DNA of 64,000 nt from Sitta carolinensis (Eukaryota; Chordata; Aves; Passeriformes; Sittidae). Every line of letters starts with the position of its first letter. The first letter of the stretch is position 1. Under the pieces are notes generated by a model that searched no databases, was not told where the DNA came from, and was given only the letters and a program-made list of their open reading frames with translations. The stretch spans positions 11,457,234-11,521,233 of the forward strand of contig JAVUNC010000019.1 of NCBI GenBank assembly GCA_032173965.1, given 5' to 3'. Positions 50,793 through 63,600 of this stretch are shown here, piece by piece. A program made the position numbers and the translations under genes.

Positions 50793-52084
50793 CATTTGCT
50801 TTGCTTATAGGTCAGAGTTTTGCATGTTTGCTACTTGGAATCATGTCAAAGCAATATACATCATGTCTGTAGCAAAGGAAGGTTAAAAGTCAAATTTTTG
50901 GAGAGAGAGAATACAGCTGAGCCATGTGACTGCTCCCAGATTAGCAGCAGTAGCAGGAGTAAGCATTCCTCTGATATTACAGTAGCCACCGTGGGACATG
51001 CCTGAAACACTGAAGAGAGAAGCTGCAGTTTGGAAGCCTCCTGCAGATCTATTTATGAATAAATTATTCCTTGCTTTTTCCCTATCTTTCTAGGTACCTT
51101 CCTACTTCCTAGGTTTCAGTTTCAGAAAGGTCTGATAAAGAACAAAAAATGGGAAGGAGCCCTGTGGCAAAGGTCAGGAAAGAAGTCATATAATTACCCT
51201 TAACTCTGCCCTTTGTAATCTTTGCTGTGCAAATGGAAATGTTAAGGGCTCCAGTGGAAGTGGAACAGTAAACAGATGTCTTTATTATTGTTTGTTATAG
51301 TGGCAGCTGGGAGTAAAAGAGATATTAGTGAGCTAATCAATTGCTTCATACTGGATGAAAGAAAACTGTTTTAAGGCATGTTCAGAGGGATTTAAGATAT
51401 CTAAGGCTGAATGTAGGTGCCCCTATTCAGGCACTTTCGTCGAAAATGGCATCCTCAAACTTGGTGGCTTTGATTCATTGCAAGAGATGGAAAATCCTTG
51501 AATATTCCCACACACCAGTGACCTTGACTGTTTTGAGATTTTTCCTCAACATCTGTAGAACACCAGGCTGACAAAAAGTTTCGAAAAGAGCTCACCAGCT
51601 CCACCTTTACAATTAATAATAAACTACATTTTCTACATTAACAAATTGCCCAATTAGACACACTGCTTCAAGTGGCATATTTGACTCCTGCTGTTTGCTG
51701 TCTCAGAGGCTGGAGGGAATATGCGTGGGAGTGTGTGGATAAATGGGAATCTGGGGAGATTCCCAGTATCTCCCCAGCATCCAGAGCAGACAGCCTCCCT
51801 GGAAGCCCATCCCAGAGCAGGCTGACGGCCTATGGAAGCATGCAACAGGAAGCAAAAGGAGTCTTTTGGAAAAGATAGGTAGTTATGAAGGGAGCCCTCC
51901 AGTTTTCAGTACACTGGTCGAGTGGCTGTACTGTGTACAACCTCCCATTGTTTGGGGCTGTGGAGAGGAATGGGATGAGAAAAATTCCTTATGGGCATTT
52001 GCCCTGTAGTGTTCTCCAGCCTTTCAAGAGCAGGAGCCAAGCTCATCCTAGGAAGGTGCTTGAGCAGGAATATCACCATTGCAT

Positions 52085-52235
52085 GTTAGACACGCCTGGT
52101 GACTCAGGAGGTCTAAGCTCTAATGCAAATGAGAATATGATTCAGCAAAGCGTTTAAATTCCTGATTAATTTTAAATATTGAATAATGCGTTTGACTCCC
52201 CTGGGTTTAGTAATGTGTTTTTAATTCTGTGCTTT
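52085..52235. promoter_or_regulatory. Candidate regulatory block with perfect octamer
   Basis: ATGCAAAT at 52123-52130 is an exact POU octamer. It is followed by TGATTCAGCA (AP-1/MAF-like), CTGATTAATTTTAA and several TTTAAT cores in a repeat-free AT-rich stretch. Inference from motifs. Confidence 0.28.
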
Positions 52236-52444
52236 ACTAAGTTGCCCAGATATGGACATGAAGCTGCCATGAAGCAGCATGAAAAGTAAACAAGATTTAG
52301 TGCTCACATGTGAGTGTATTTGTGTCTCACAAACACCTTGGCTTTAGGTATTGCTCCTAGGAGGTCTAAGGGCCAACAAAAATGGGCTAAGATAAGAAAA
52401 ACCTCAACTCATTGCATGTGTCCTCCTTTCCATGACGGAAATGT

Positions 52445-52472
52445 TGAAAACCACAGGTGCCTGTGGTTTTCA
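52445..52472. repeat. 28-bp near-perfect palindrome with paired RUNX-type motifs
   Basis: Arms TGAAAACCACAGG (52445-52457) and CCTGTGGTTTTCA (52460-52472) are exact reverse complements separated by only TG. Each arm carries AACCACA/TGTGGTT, the RUNX core. It lies about 300 bases from the octamer block. Confidence 0.85.
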
Positions 52473-53604
52473 GTGCCAAAGAAAAACCTAGATGGCTTTG
52501 AGAACAGCATGACAAAGCTGCACTCAGAATTTCAGTAGCTACAAGGACAAGGGAGTAGGCTGTTTTGCTGGCTTTGATCTGCCTTTTGGCACAGTAGCTG
52601 TGTGTCACCCTCTAGATGGGTGACACCACCCTCTTTAAGCTCTGCTCCCCACAGAGAGTGGCCAAAGAACTTCTCAGATTTTCCGTCAAGAGGTTTTTCC
52701 ATTCTTCCCTGCTGGGAGAGGTGAAGTTTGTATCAGTGTGGTGATAAGGTGAAAGGCATTTTCCTAAAGCAAAAGAAAGAGCAGACAGCAGTGTTGCCAA
52801 GCACTGAGAGGGCCACAGGGAAATGGAAATAAAGCACCTTTGACCTTTGTGCCCACGGACTTCTCTCCTTCTCCCCTAAACAAGCAGAACAGGAGCATAA
52901 AGTCCGCCTTTGGTGGTGACACATGTAGGGGACATCAGCAGCTCTGCCAGGCTTGACACCAGCTGGACTTGCAGGGGTGCTGGTGAATGCAGGGCTGGGA
53001 TCAGGATCCATGTCTGTGCCAGGTGAGAGTGGAGGAGCTTCCTCTGCTGAAGCCTGGTCCCCCCTGGGGATCTCCCAACACTTGAGTCCCGTCCCAGAGC
53101 CATGCACCTTCCTGTGGAAAATCCTCCCCAGGCTCTCCCACAGCATTTAGGTGCTGATTCTCCAGGATTGTGCTCCAGGAGGTTGTGCTTCTTTGTGCTA
53201 TTTGTCCTCTTTGCCTGCCACTATCAATGCTGTAGCCACAAAGTGAAACTGGGCCTCGGTCTTCAGAAACACGTGTGCTCTTCCCCATGCTGTGTGCTGC
53301 AGTTTTGCACCACCAAAGAGGTGCTGAAGTGTCTTTTATGAATATCAATGTGGATTTCGTAAGACTGATTTAAATATAGCTGCCTGCTTTCCTGGGAGAC
53401 CCTGTAGCTGTATTCTCACTGCAGCAAAAGCTGCACCATCTGCCCAGCATTCGCAGCCGCTTCCCGAAGACCGCCAGGGACTTGTCATCCTGCATTTGGC
53501 TTGCACAGGGCTCCAAAATGAAGGCTTTCTGGGGAAAAGGGATGGATGGGCAAGCTTCAACATGCTCAGATGTGTAGCTCAGGTGCATTTATGTAGCATT
53601 ATGC

Positions 53605-53730
53605 TCTGGGAAAGCTGGACACAGCTCTGAGCAACCTGATCTAACGTGGAAACCAGCCGAGCTCTGAGCAGGGGCTGGACCTCCACCTCACAACCTTAAT
53701 TATCCTGTGGTTCAGTGAGAAATTCAGTTT
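53605..53730 (+). mobile_element. CR1 LINE 3' end remnant
   Basis: 'gctggacacagctctgagcaacctgatctaa', a degraded middle, and 'aattatcctgtggttcag' follow the order of the CR1 3' terminus. Diverged and short. Confidence 0.6.
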
Positions 53731-55279
53731 AGGATCTGACCATATGGTAGAGGAATAGAAAGGAAATCTGAACTCCTAGGGCACCTGTGACATTTTCTGT
53801 CTTCCTCTTGTTTCTTGTGACTATCTTCACTCTCTTTGAGTGTGGTTCGGCTCTCATTCCACAACCGTGGCTTGTCTCCAGTGCTGCTTGAACCTTACTG
53901 CTCTGCAAGTGAAAATCCACTACTTCCCCCAGTTTTTTTGGGTTTTTTTAAGCAAAGTGATTAAAATGCAGTTGGGCCTGTGCCCAGGTAAAGCACAAGA
54001 AAGTCAGGCAGTCATTCTTTCCTTGTGTTAAGTATAAAGTTTTGCAAGCAAATAAGACTTTTTCTGTTTAGGGTAAGCAAATATGCCTTGAACCTGAGGA
54101 GTGTCCAATTCTTAGTGATTGTTTATTTCACCAAGGCATAAATTACTGTGCCTTCAGGACAAAGCTAATAGAAAAAATGCTAATTAGTGCTGGTCAAAAA
54201 TTTTCCAGTGGAACATTTTTCTGTCAGAAACTTTCCTGATTAGTCAAAGTTGAAATGTTCCAGAAGAACATGTTGATTTTACTGAGCCTCAAATGCCAAG
54301 GGATGAGCTGAGGTGTTGTGGGAGTAAGGAAAGAGGGAATCCATCAAAACCCTCTTGCTGATTCCCTGACAATATTTTCTGCTTGGCTGCTGGCCTTGTG
54401 GAGCTGCTAAGGGTTGGCGTTTGGGGAAACCTGCCTGCAGAGAATGTGCTGATGGACAAGTGGTGAAAATTCCTGTTTCCTGGGTGGGAGTTGTAAATAC
54501 AGAAGTCAGGGAGCCTGTCTCTTCTCCCCAGCTCCCCTCCTCTGGACACCAGCCTGGGAACGTGCATGCAGAATGGCATATCAGCATTCCCAGATGAGGT
54601 GCTTCAGGCATCTGAGTCAGACCTCCCCTCAGCTTATAAAAGAGAAGACTTGAATCCTGTTCTAGGATTTCTGCTGGGAGAAGAGGGAGAGCTGCTCTGA
54701 TATTACCTGTGTTTGTTTGAACTCTGGCTTCTACAGGTGCAGCTTTTCCATCCCTGTCATGCCAAATCTGCGTGCAGCGCTTTTTGGGTTTTTTTTGTCT
54801 CATACTTCCTTGTCTTCTGACAGAGCTTCCTCTGCAGCTGAAGAGATGAGGATCACAGCACTGTGATATTCACAAATTAAGAACAGCTACATGGGCTTCA
54901 ATTTTGTGTAACTTTGAGGGCTCTATGGCCAAACTGGGACCGAAAAGCGCACGAGCAGGGATCTGGTGGTACCAGCTCACTCCAGACCTGCCCTGCTGGC
55001 CTTGGAGGCCAGACATGCCACAGCAGCACATTTGGATGATGCTTGCACCAGTCCATGTTCACAACTGGCTCTGCTGGTGCCTGCTTGCTCCTTGGTTTTC
55101 ACTCCTGTTGAAACCAGCCCAGCTCTTTGGCCTTCCACTTTTCCCCTGGGGCCGGGCACCAGCTCATGGGAGTCATGGCCATGACCCTTCCCTTAGCTAG
55201 GACCAGCTCTTCAGATGCCAGAGGTGCCAGAACATGGCTCTAATGCTGATCAGAATATTGCAGGAACCAGGGCTAAGGA

Positions 55280-55500
55280 TACTCTGAATTGCCAAGCATT
55301 AATATTTGATGCATTTCAATAAAGAGCTAAGATAATTTAAGAAACACTGTCACTTTTTAAAATTATTTGTAGGCCAGTTATAATGGAGCAAATCCACTTG
55401 GAATGAACAATATTTCGGCTAGGGTAGATGTATGGCTCAGACAGCTGCCTACATTTATTTAAAACATCAGAGAAATGACATTTTTAAAATTCTCTGCTAG
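55280..55500. promoter_or_regulatory. Candidate conserved AT-rich element
   Basis: A repeat-free block with AATATTTGATGCATTTCAAT, AGCTAAGATAATTTAAG, AACAATATTTCGG and ATTTATTTAAAAC. Composition suggests a conserved element; no direct proof. Confidence 0.22.
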
Positions 55501-55614
55501 AAACCTCAGGTTTCAACAAGGCATACTCCCAGCCAGCAGAAGCAAACAGAGGATATAGACAATGTTTTAACACTGGATGTGCTCAGCGATTTTGTTGAAA
55601 GTTTTGCCTTTGGG

Positions 55615-55825
55615 AAAAAAAAAAAAAAGTAAAAGAGACAGAGGGTTTCCCTGAGAGTTTTGCTTCCAGTGAAAATATTTGGGTTGTCATCTGAAACTCG
55701 AAAACCACAGCTGGAAAAAAAATGAACCGCCGATTGCCAATAAAGGAAAAAAAAAAAAATCCTCCTGCTTTTTTCCTTTTTTTAAAAAATTGCATTTTTT
55801 AAATTTTTTTTTTTAATTTGTTTCC
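55615..55825. repeat. Homopolymer-rich A/T stretch
   Basis: It contains A14 at 55615-55628, a second long A run near 55748 and T-rich runs to about 55820. Low-complexity DNA with no gene. Confidence 0.8.
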
Positions 55826-55966
55826 GTAGAAGATCCTGGCACGAGGGTCTGCAGCCATTTACACCTGATCAGGATCATTTGCCCGGTAAAAGCCCTCTGG
55901 GCTGCAGGGCGCTGACAGGGGCAGGCACGTCCTCCCTCTCACACCTCTCATCGCTGCCGGGCGCCC

Positions 55967-55980
55967 CCAGCAGAGGGCAG
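55967..55980 (+). promoter_or_regulatory. Consensus CTCF-type site
   Basis: CCAGCAGAGGGCAG matches the vertebrate CTCF core CCASYAGRKGGCRS at all 14 positions. It sits in a locally GC-richer stretch (55850-56090) between an A/T-rich tract and a CR1 copy. Occupancy is unknown. Confidence 0.5.
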
Positions 55981-56466
55981 GGACACGGGGGCACAATTCA
56001 TCCGCCACTGAAACGAGCTGCTTTATGTAACACAATCTGCTTCAAAAGAACCCAACGCACCACGGAAACTATGCGAGGCGAGCCAAGAAACCCTGGTACA
56101 ATAGCACAAACAGAGACAAACAGTCTGTAAAGGACAGCACACTTGGTTACCAGCGAGGGAACATTCTGCATTAAACAGTCCCTTTGTTTCTCATTTTCTC
56201 ATCGTGATCATCAAAGGAGATCTGCAAACATGACATCAAAAGATGAGCCTAGGAGCAAAAATTCATACCTGCAGTGGGTCTTGGCAAACAGGAGCTGCTG
56301 GTTGCACAGTGCACAGGAATTTTGTCCAGCTGCCCCTGAGGGACCTGGGGAGAATCCCCACACTTTCATTTTCTTCCCTAACCACCACTGTGGTCTAAGC
56401 CACTTCTTCACCTTCCTCCTCTCTGATGCTCCTGTGTGTTGCCCAAACACCACCCTATTCTCTTAA

Positions 56467-57285
56467 ATTCATAGAACCACAGAGTCATAGAATATGGGAA
56501 GTGGGAAGGGCCCGACCAGGATCACCGAGTGCAGCTCCTGGCCTGGCACAGAACACCCCAGGGGTCACACCCTGTGCCTGAGATTGTTGTCCAAATGCTT
56601 CTGGAGCTCTGTCAGGCTTGGTTCTGTGACCCTGGGGAGTCTGTTCCAGTGCCCACTCACCCTCTGGTGAAAAACCTTTCCTATCCAGCCTAAACCTCCT
56701 CTGACTCAGCTGCATGCCTTCTCTTCAAGTCCTGTCACCAGAGAGAAGATCAGTGTCTGCCCCTCCACTTGCTCCACTGAGGATGTTTAAGGCCCCACTG
56801 AGGTTTCCACTCAGTCTCCTCTTCTCCAGGCTGAACAAACCAAGTGTCCTCACCACTCCTCACTCAGCTTCCTTCACCATTCTTGTGGCCCTCACTTGGA
56901 TGCTCTTTAACAGCTTTTTATCTTTTTTATCTCAAGGCACCCAAAACTGTCCCCAGCACTCGAGATGAGGCCTCCCCAGTGCAGAGCAGAGCAGGACAAT
57001 CCCCTCCCTTGCCTGGCTGGTGATGCTGTCCCTGATGCCCCCAGGACAGGGATGTCCCTCCTGGCTGCCAGGGCACTGCTGACCCATATCCAGCTTGCCA
57101 TAAACCAGGACTCCCAGGTCCCTTTTCCTGGCACTGCTCCCCAGCCTCTCACTCCCCAGTCTGTGCACACAGCCAGGGCTGCCCCATCCTGGGTGCAAAA
57201 TCCATCCCTTGCCCTGGCTAAACTTCATACGGTTGGGGATTGCCCATCTCTCTAATATGTCAAATTTGTATGAATCTGGGTAATT
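56467..57285 (-). mobile_element. CR1 LINE, ORF2 C-terminal part plus 3' UTR, decayed
   Basis: The minus strand preserves recognisable pieces of the CR1 reverse-transcriptase protein C-terminus: ERWAIPNRMKF, RKRDLGVLVYGKLDMGQQC, CSALGRPHLECWGQFW, and further on RRFRLDRKGF. The pieces lie in different frames with stops, so the copy is dead. The 3' UTR ends at 56467 with the reversed ATTCATAGAACCACAGAGTC motif. This is the longest CR1 copy in the window. Confidence 0.9.
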
Positions 57286-59727
57286 TAAAAAAGTCATTCT
57301 CAACCTGCAAGAGGTGGAACAATCAAGGTTCTGCTCTGCATGGCTTTCCTGCTGAACTGCTGGCTTGGTCCAACTCACTGCCTCTGCCTACAAACCCTGC
57401 CTAACACATGGCCTGGGGCCTTGCAGGCCAGTTCTTTACACAGCCAGCACACAAGGACAGTGTAAGGAAAGGGTTTCCTATAGAAATCAACCCATAGCTT
57501 CACAGCTGCCTGGTGCATTAACATCTAGAACCTTAGTTTACAAGCAGAAACTGGGTTTGATCTTTTTCTGTTCTTGTTCATTCCTATGCAAAACAGAAAT
57601 GGTGTGGGTTTGTTTTGTGCTGTTGTGCTTCCTTGGATTGATGGGGCAACTTCTGTCTGTCACTGGAGGTGTGGAGGCACTTAGGACAGAAGTGTCTGAT
57701 GCTGCAGGGTTCTGGGTACAGCTATAATGCATTGAGGGAAAGCAGTTATTTTTCTCACTAGTGATGCACATGGCAAAACTGTTATGGCAAAAAAGAAACG
57801 GCACCTGTCCCAGAAAACAGAAGCAAACATGACAGAAGTGTAGTAACACAACAGTTGAAGGTTTCGAAATATTCACAGTCTTATGATGGATGAAGGCAAG
57901 GGAAAGGCAGAAAGAATGGAGTTTCACACTTCCAATCACAGCAAACCACCCAGGGAAGGTCTGGTTCAGCCACGACTGAATGTCACTAGCATAGCTCTGC
58001 CAGTCATCCTGCAGCCAGGGGATTTTGGAGCCCTGAATGGTTGAATATTGTGAATTTCAGAAATTTCTCATCTCTACAGTTTACTTATGGCCGGATACTC
58101 CTTTGTCCTGAATAGAAAGGAGATCCCATCTCTTGATTTCTTCCCCTGCTGTGAAACCATGACCAGATTTACACAGGCCAGTGGAGATGCTAGGATAAAA
58201 GTGGCGCTTTATCTGAAGAAAGCTTGGTCACAGAATTTTGCCTGAAGGTATTTGTCATCTGGGGAATCACAGAGATAAATTTTAGCCCTCTGGGATTAGG
58301 AAGGAGTTCCCATCCTGTAGCTCAGGGGCTCCCTTGCATCTGCAGTCATGTTGAGGTGATGGGATTTTGACAACTTTTCTCCGGAGTGTTTTCATTTCTG
58401 AAACCTTGTTGGTGTGATAACATTAATCAGCACTTCTGTGGAAATAGTGCTTTTGGAGATGAACATTGTAATCAGGATGAAGAGCTGCTGATGAGAATTG
58501 CTGAAATTAAAGAATCTAAATTCAGCAAATTGCTTTCACTGGGAAAATGCATTTTGATCCAAAGCCACTGTTATCCAGTAGCTCCATGCTAGCTTGACAA
58601 AGGCAGGGATGTTCACAGTCAGAGGGGCTGGCACCTCTGTGGAGGCCCAGCAGAGATGGTCCTCATCCCTCTCACTTTCCTCAGGGTGCCAGGGGTGTCC
58701 CTCTTACGCTGCCATCTGGCCAGACTCTCCTGCATCTTTGGCTCCTGGAAGGCAGTGCAGAAGCAGAAAATCTGGCCCATGCCTATGCTGGAGGAACTCC
58801 CAGCTGCCCATTGCTTGCTGCAGGGCCCCTCATTCCAGACCCTGTTGCCCTGCTGAAGAGATTCAGATTTCCTCCCTGGTGTTGTCAGCCTGTACACAGA
58901 TGTTCCAGGGCACTCAGGGCGCTGCAGGGCCGGGAGAGAAGCCCAGGGGTGACAATGTCCATTTCCTTCACTGGTCTCCCAGTGGAAGGGGTTGTCTCCA
59001 GACTATCCTGGATATGTGTAAGCCTTGCTGAAGGCAGCAGCTTCTGCCATGGGCACTGGAGAAAGGGAGCTCTTTGCAGCTCCCTGTTGTATAAACTGGA
59101 GTAGATAAATATTCAAACCCAGAGAGCAATGCAAAGGTGTAATGTCAGTGTTGGTCTGACTGGAATTAGGTAATTTGTGCATGAACATGACTAAATATGA
59201 AAGAAATATATCAGTTTGTCCATAAACCTGTAAAGGGTGAAACATTTCAGAAAGTTTGGCCTATAAAACAAAACTACAAAGACTGAAAGTATCACTTCCC
59301 TCCAAAAAGCATGAAATGACTCACACTGTCAATGCTGGGGCCGTAAAGCTGCCAGTGCACAGCTCTGGGGCAACCCAAGATTCTCTTTTGCTATCTTCAG
59401 CCTCCATAAGTGGCTTCCTTCTTTACCACCTCCCTGGAAGGAGAGGGGAAAGCAGAGGAGAAAGCAGAATTTCTTACTGCTGGCTGTTACTGCTTATACT
59501 TCACACACTGCTACTTAAGGCTGTTAATGCAGTTCATACAACACAGGACAGATTTAATATGCAATTAAAATAATTACTAGGTAATCATTAATAATTTCCT
59601 GTGTGTTCTCAGGGTCTGAAAGCAAGCTCCAGGCTGGCAGAGCAGTAGTCCTGCACAGCATGTCCCATCAGTGATGAAATGTCCTAATTTTCCTTCCCCT
59701 TCCTCAAGATTATCTGCCCAAAATAAT

Positions 59728-59937
59728 AGAATCACAGAAACACAGAATGGTGTGGGTTAGAAGGGACCTTAAAAGATTATCTAGATCCAAACCCTCTGCC
59801 ATGAGCAGGGACACTTTGCACTAGACCAGGTTGCTCAAAGCTCCATCCAGCCTGGCCTTGAACACTTCCAGGGATGGTGCATCTACAACTTCCCTCAAAA
59901 ATTTCTTCCTAATACCTGATCTAAGCTAAACCCTTGT
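59728..59937 (-). mobile_element. CR1 LINE 3' end fragment
   Basis: Plus-strand order: TAGAATCACAGAAACACAGAATGG, GGGTTAGAAGGGACCTT, 'aggttgctcaaagctccatcc', 'cttgaacacttccagggatgg' and AATTTCTTCCTAATACCTGATC. This is the exact reverse complement order of the CR1 3' terminus. Confidence 0.93.
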
Positions 59938-60089
59938 TTAGGGGTAGCTGGAGAGCAGAAAGAAGAAGAATGGGGCTGGTTTTTGCCTGCTGCTTCCTTT
60001 AGTACTGTCAGAGACATCCTCATTCTTCTTGAGGTATAGAAAAGGGGAGAGCGTCAGCAGCCAGAGGAAGATAGGAAGACTTGCTAAGA

Positions 60090-60250
60090 AATCTCTCTCT
60101 ATGGTGTTCAAACATGGGCATGGAAGCCCAGAGAGGCTGCAGGATTTCCCTGTCTGCAACCCTCAAACCCCAGATGTGGTCCTGAGCAACCTCATCTGAG
60201 CCTGACCACAGTCCCTTCCCAGCTGGATTATCCTGTGATTCCCTGTATTT
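60090..60250 (+). mobile_element. CR1 LINE 3' end remnant
   Basis: 'agcccagagaggctgcaggatttccctg', 'gtggtcctgagcaacctcatctgag' and 'cccttcccagctgg' followed by CCTGTGATTCCCTG keep the order of a CR1 3' end from a different subfamily. It lies about 150 bases from the oppositely oriented copy at 59728-59937. Confidence 0.65.
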
Positions 60251-60469
60251 CCAGGATCCAGGTTCTGCAGAGGAACTCTTCTGGCACTGGTGATTGCTGT
60301 TTACCCAGAGGGAGGCCCAGAGCACAGAGCCAAGGGCTTCTTCCACGGGAGTGGGCTGGCTCCAGGTTTACCTCCCCAGCAGAACACCCTAACCTTTGCA
60401 CTGAGTTTCATTTTCTGCTAATTAAATATTCAGGACTGGAAGGCAGTGGAGACAGAGATTGATCACTTG

Positions 60470-60680
60470 ATATTTCAGCTGTGATTACTATGAATTCATT
60501 CATTTAAACCAATTTGGAATTTATTTTTTCTTGCTTTTGAAGGCTGCCTTTGGATAGTTTAATAACATTATTTCTATTGACTACAAAAATAAATACCTGA
60601 CAGCTCTAGTTTAGCAATGTCTCATTTGTATGGATGCTTTTTGATGTATAATAATAAACACATCCTTGTTAGGAATATAT
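60470..60680. promoter_or_regulatory. Candidate conserved AT-rich element
   Basis: A unique-looking stretch with CATTTAAACCAATTTGG (CCAAT core), GATAGTTTAATAAC and CTATTGACTAC. No repeat similarity seen. Motif-based guess only. Confidence 0.2.
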
Positions 60681-63600
60681 GATCTATAAATCAAAATTTC
60701 CAAGGTCTTTGATTAATCTGTGTGAGTGGTGTGAGGAAGATTGCTTTCAGGCTGTCACAAGCAATGCCTACTCTGGGCTTTAGTAGCAACCACTGGCACT
60801 GAGGTCACAAGTCAGATTCTATTCAATCCCATTTGTTTTCATTTCCCCATAACCTTCCCAGACATTCACCTCTGGGGCTAAAATTTTCCGTGCTGAGCCT
60901 CTGCCCAAGGAGGGTTTTAGACAGCTGTATTTTGGGAGGAAGGGCAGCAAGAGGCATTAATTTTCCCTTCCTCCTATAGCAAGGACAGTGGGATAACATT
61001 TGCAAAGTAGCAGGAAAATCCTTTTTGTCTCCAAAGAGTTGGATACAACCCACAGCTGGAACTGGCTGGCTGAGGCACATTTACAAGCACACGAAAAATA
61101 TTGTTTCGAGCATGAACTCCAAGGGGTCACATGAGAAATAGTTTGGTACAGCCCCAGACCATCCCAATCCTGCACAGGCAATGCCTACTCTCAGTTTTGG
61201 GGTGCTCCACTGCCCAGGCATCATTCCCATGACAGGGAGAGGGCAGGGAACAGGGATATCTCCAAGAGAGTGTAAAATTTTCAGGAAAATGCCTGGGCCT
61301 CCCTGATACCAGTAGGTTTTCTGTTTTAGTGTAGACCATGGGTATCCATATCCTGTTCACAGTGCTTGAAAAACCTTTTAGCTGAGGCTTTTGCATCAGT
61401 GAATTCTTGTTTAAGTGCCCTGGCCTCCCTTCCCCTGGGTATGTTGTTTCCACTAATGAAGGTGATGCTAGTTAACAAAACCTCTAGCCCCAGGTTTAGA
61501 AATGGGCCACCTTACCTGCTTGGCCACTCCCCACAATCAGCCCTGGCCAACAGTCCTGCAGGGTTATGGCCATGGGAGAGATATCCTGGAAACCTGAGTG
61601 ACCAAAGAATGTGTTTTCTCCAACAGCAGCAGGTCTGCCAGTTCAGAGTAGGAGATGTGGTATCCTGTGACATGGATTTAGTAAAACAATTAAAAATTTA
61701 CGTAAATCCCAACAGGATATTTTAACAAGATTATGGTTCTACTGAACCCTAGCCTTAACTTAAACTTTAGCTAGGTCTTCTAGATTAAACATGTTCTTTT
61801 CAAGCCCATACAGTTATTCTTAATGGTCTAAGCTCTTGAGGCTGCCAGAAGTGTAAGGATTCTGCTTTTAAAATACCCAAGCATTTTTAAACCTTTGCTT
61901 CCAGTGAATCTGGGAGCAGCAAGAGATTTTTAATAATTCCAGCCCCACTGCAGGGTTGAGCTGCAGCGTGGTGGTGCTGAGGTTCCCTCTCTGCCTGGAA
62001 CTGAGTCAACAGGAGCTAAGATAAGCCTGGGAGCAGCCGGTGCTCTGTTGGCGTCAGCTGGGATGTCTCTGCAGAATGAACATATGTTCTCCAGAGCAGC
62101 CCCTTCATTTGCTCTTCCCTCATAAACTTTTATGGTATGATTTTTCTCCCCACCACCACCTAATTTAAGAACTTTGGCTTTTTTTTTTTTTTTATTATTT
62201 TTTGAGGGGTTTTGAAATTTTTCCTTCCTTGCGGGGAGTGCAGAAGGGCAGATGCTGGGTGACAGGAGCTTTCATTGATTAAACTGATGAGAATCTTTCA
62301 TGTCCTACCTACGAAGAAAACTTGAATTGCTGGTAACTTAAGCAGTGTTCTGAAAGATCTTAATGATTGTCAGGCTGTTAAATTGGCATCCATGATGCAT
62401 GGTAAAGAGGAAGAAAAATTAGATGGCGTTACATTAGGCTGGTGAATAAATCTCCAAAGGCTGCAGACTCCTCAGAAATATTCTGCAAACTTGATGGTGG
62501 TGCAGGGAATGAGATCTGCCAAGCACATTCATAAGAAATCATGAGAATGAGAAGAATTAGAGGGGACATAGAAATAAGAAATGGAGCTGTGTACGAAAAC
62601 ATATTAACAAATGTTTTAAAAGGTAAAGGAGGAATAAATGCTTGTTTTCTCCATGGAGAGACCTTGCCTGTGGAATCTCCTACACGGTATCCAGGAGAAT
62701 ATGGACAAGCTTGCTGGTGATACAGACCTGTTCTGGATGGTCTAAACTAACTTAGGAGTTTCAAAAAAATGAACTTGCCAATAAAATTAATTTTGTTAAA
62801 CTGCAAAATTATATCTGTGCATGCGGGGGAGCCTTCAATATGCATATATGCTGTTTGTCTCTAAATTATCATGTACCAATTACAAAGAGGATCTGGTGAT
62901 TTGTGAGACTCTGTAAATCATTGTGAAAACATCGATTTGCAGCTCAGCATGGTCAAAATTGAAAATGGGATGTGAGCAACTATTAGGAAAGATATCCAGG
63001 GGAAACCAGATGATTTGGTTATCTGGCTGCATAAATCCCTCATGTACCTCAGACTTGCACATGGCATGAGGCTTTGTGCATTCTGTCTCAGAGAATTCCA
63101 TGGAAGCAGTGGAGGGACAGGAAGAAGGTATCTGGGAACCAAGGTGTGGGTGAATGCTCTTTAAGGAGAGTTTGCATATAGGTGGAAAGAAGACAACTGA
63201 AAGGGCTGTGATTGGCGTGAATAAGGGTGAGATAAATATCTTTGTGAATAAGGGTGAGAGCAGAGAAACAGTAGCTGCTGCTTCTCATCACTGTAAACCC
63301 TTCAAAGATTTTGTAAAGAGGTATTAAAAGAGACTGTTGCACAGTGAAGCCGTGGTGCTCCCTGCCAGAAAGCGCTGCACAAACTCAAGACCTAAATGAG
63401 AGAAAGCTCAAGAAAATGATTAGAAAACTCTTCTGGAGATGATCTGTCAAGGGTTGTGTAGCAGGATAATAACTCCTATGGCCTGCACTCTGACCAATAT
63501 GCTGGGCAAATATGGCAAAGAAGAGGTGTTTGTGTGTCTCCCCTAGAATTTGTCCCCAGCAAAGTGCAGACAGAAGTACGATGACTGTGTCTGGTCTATG

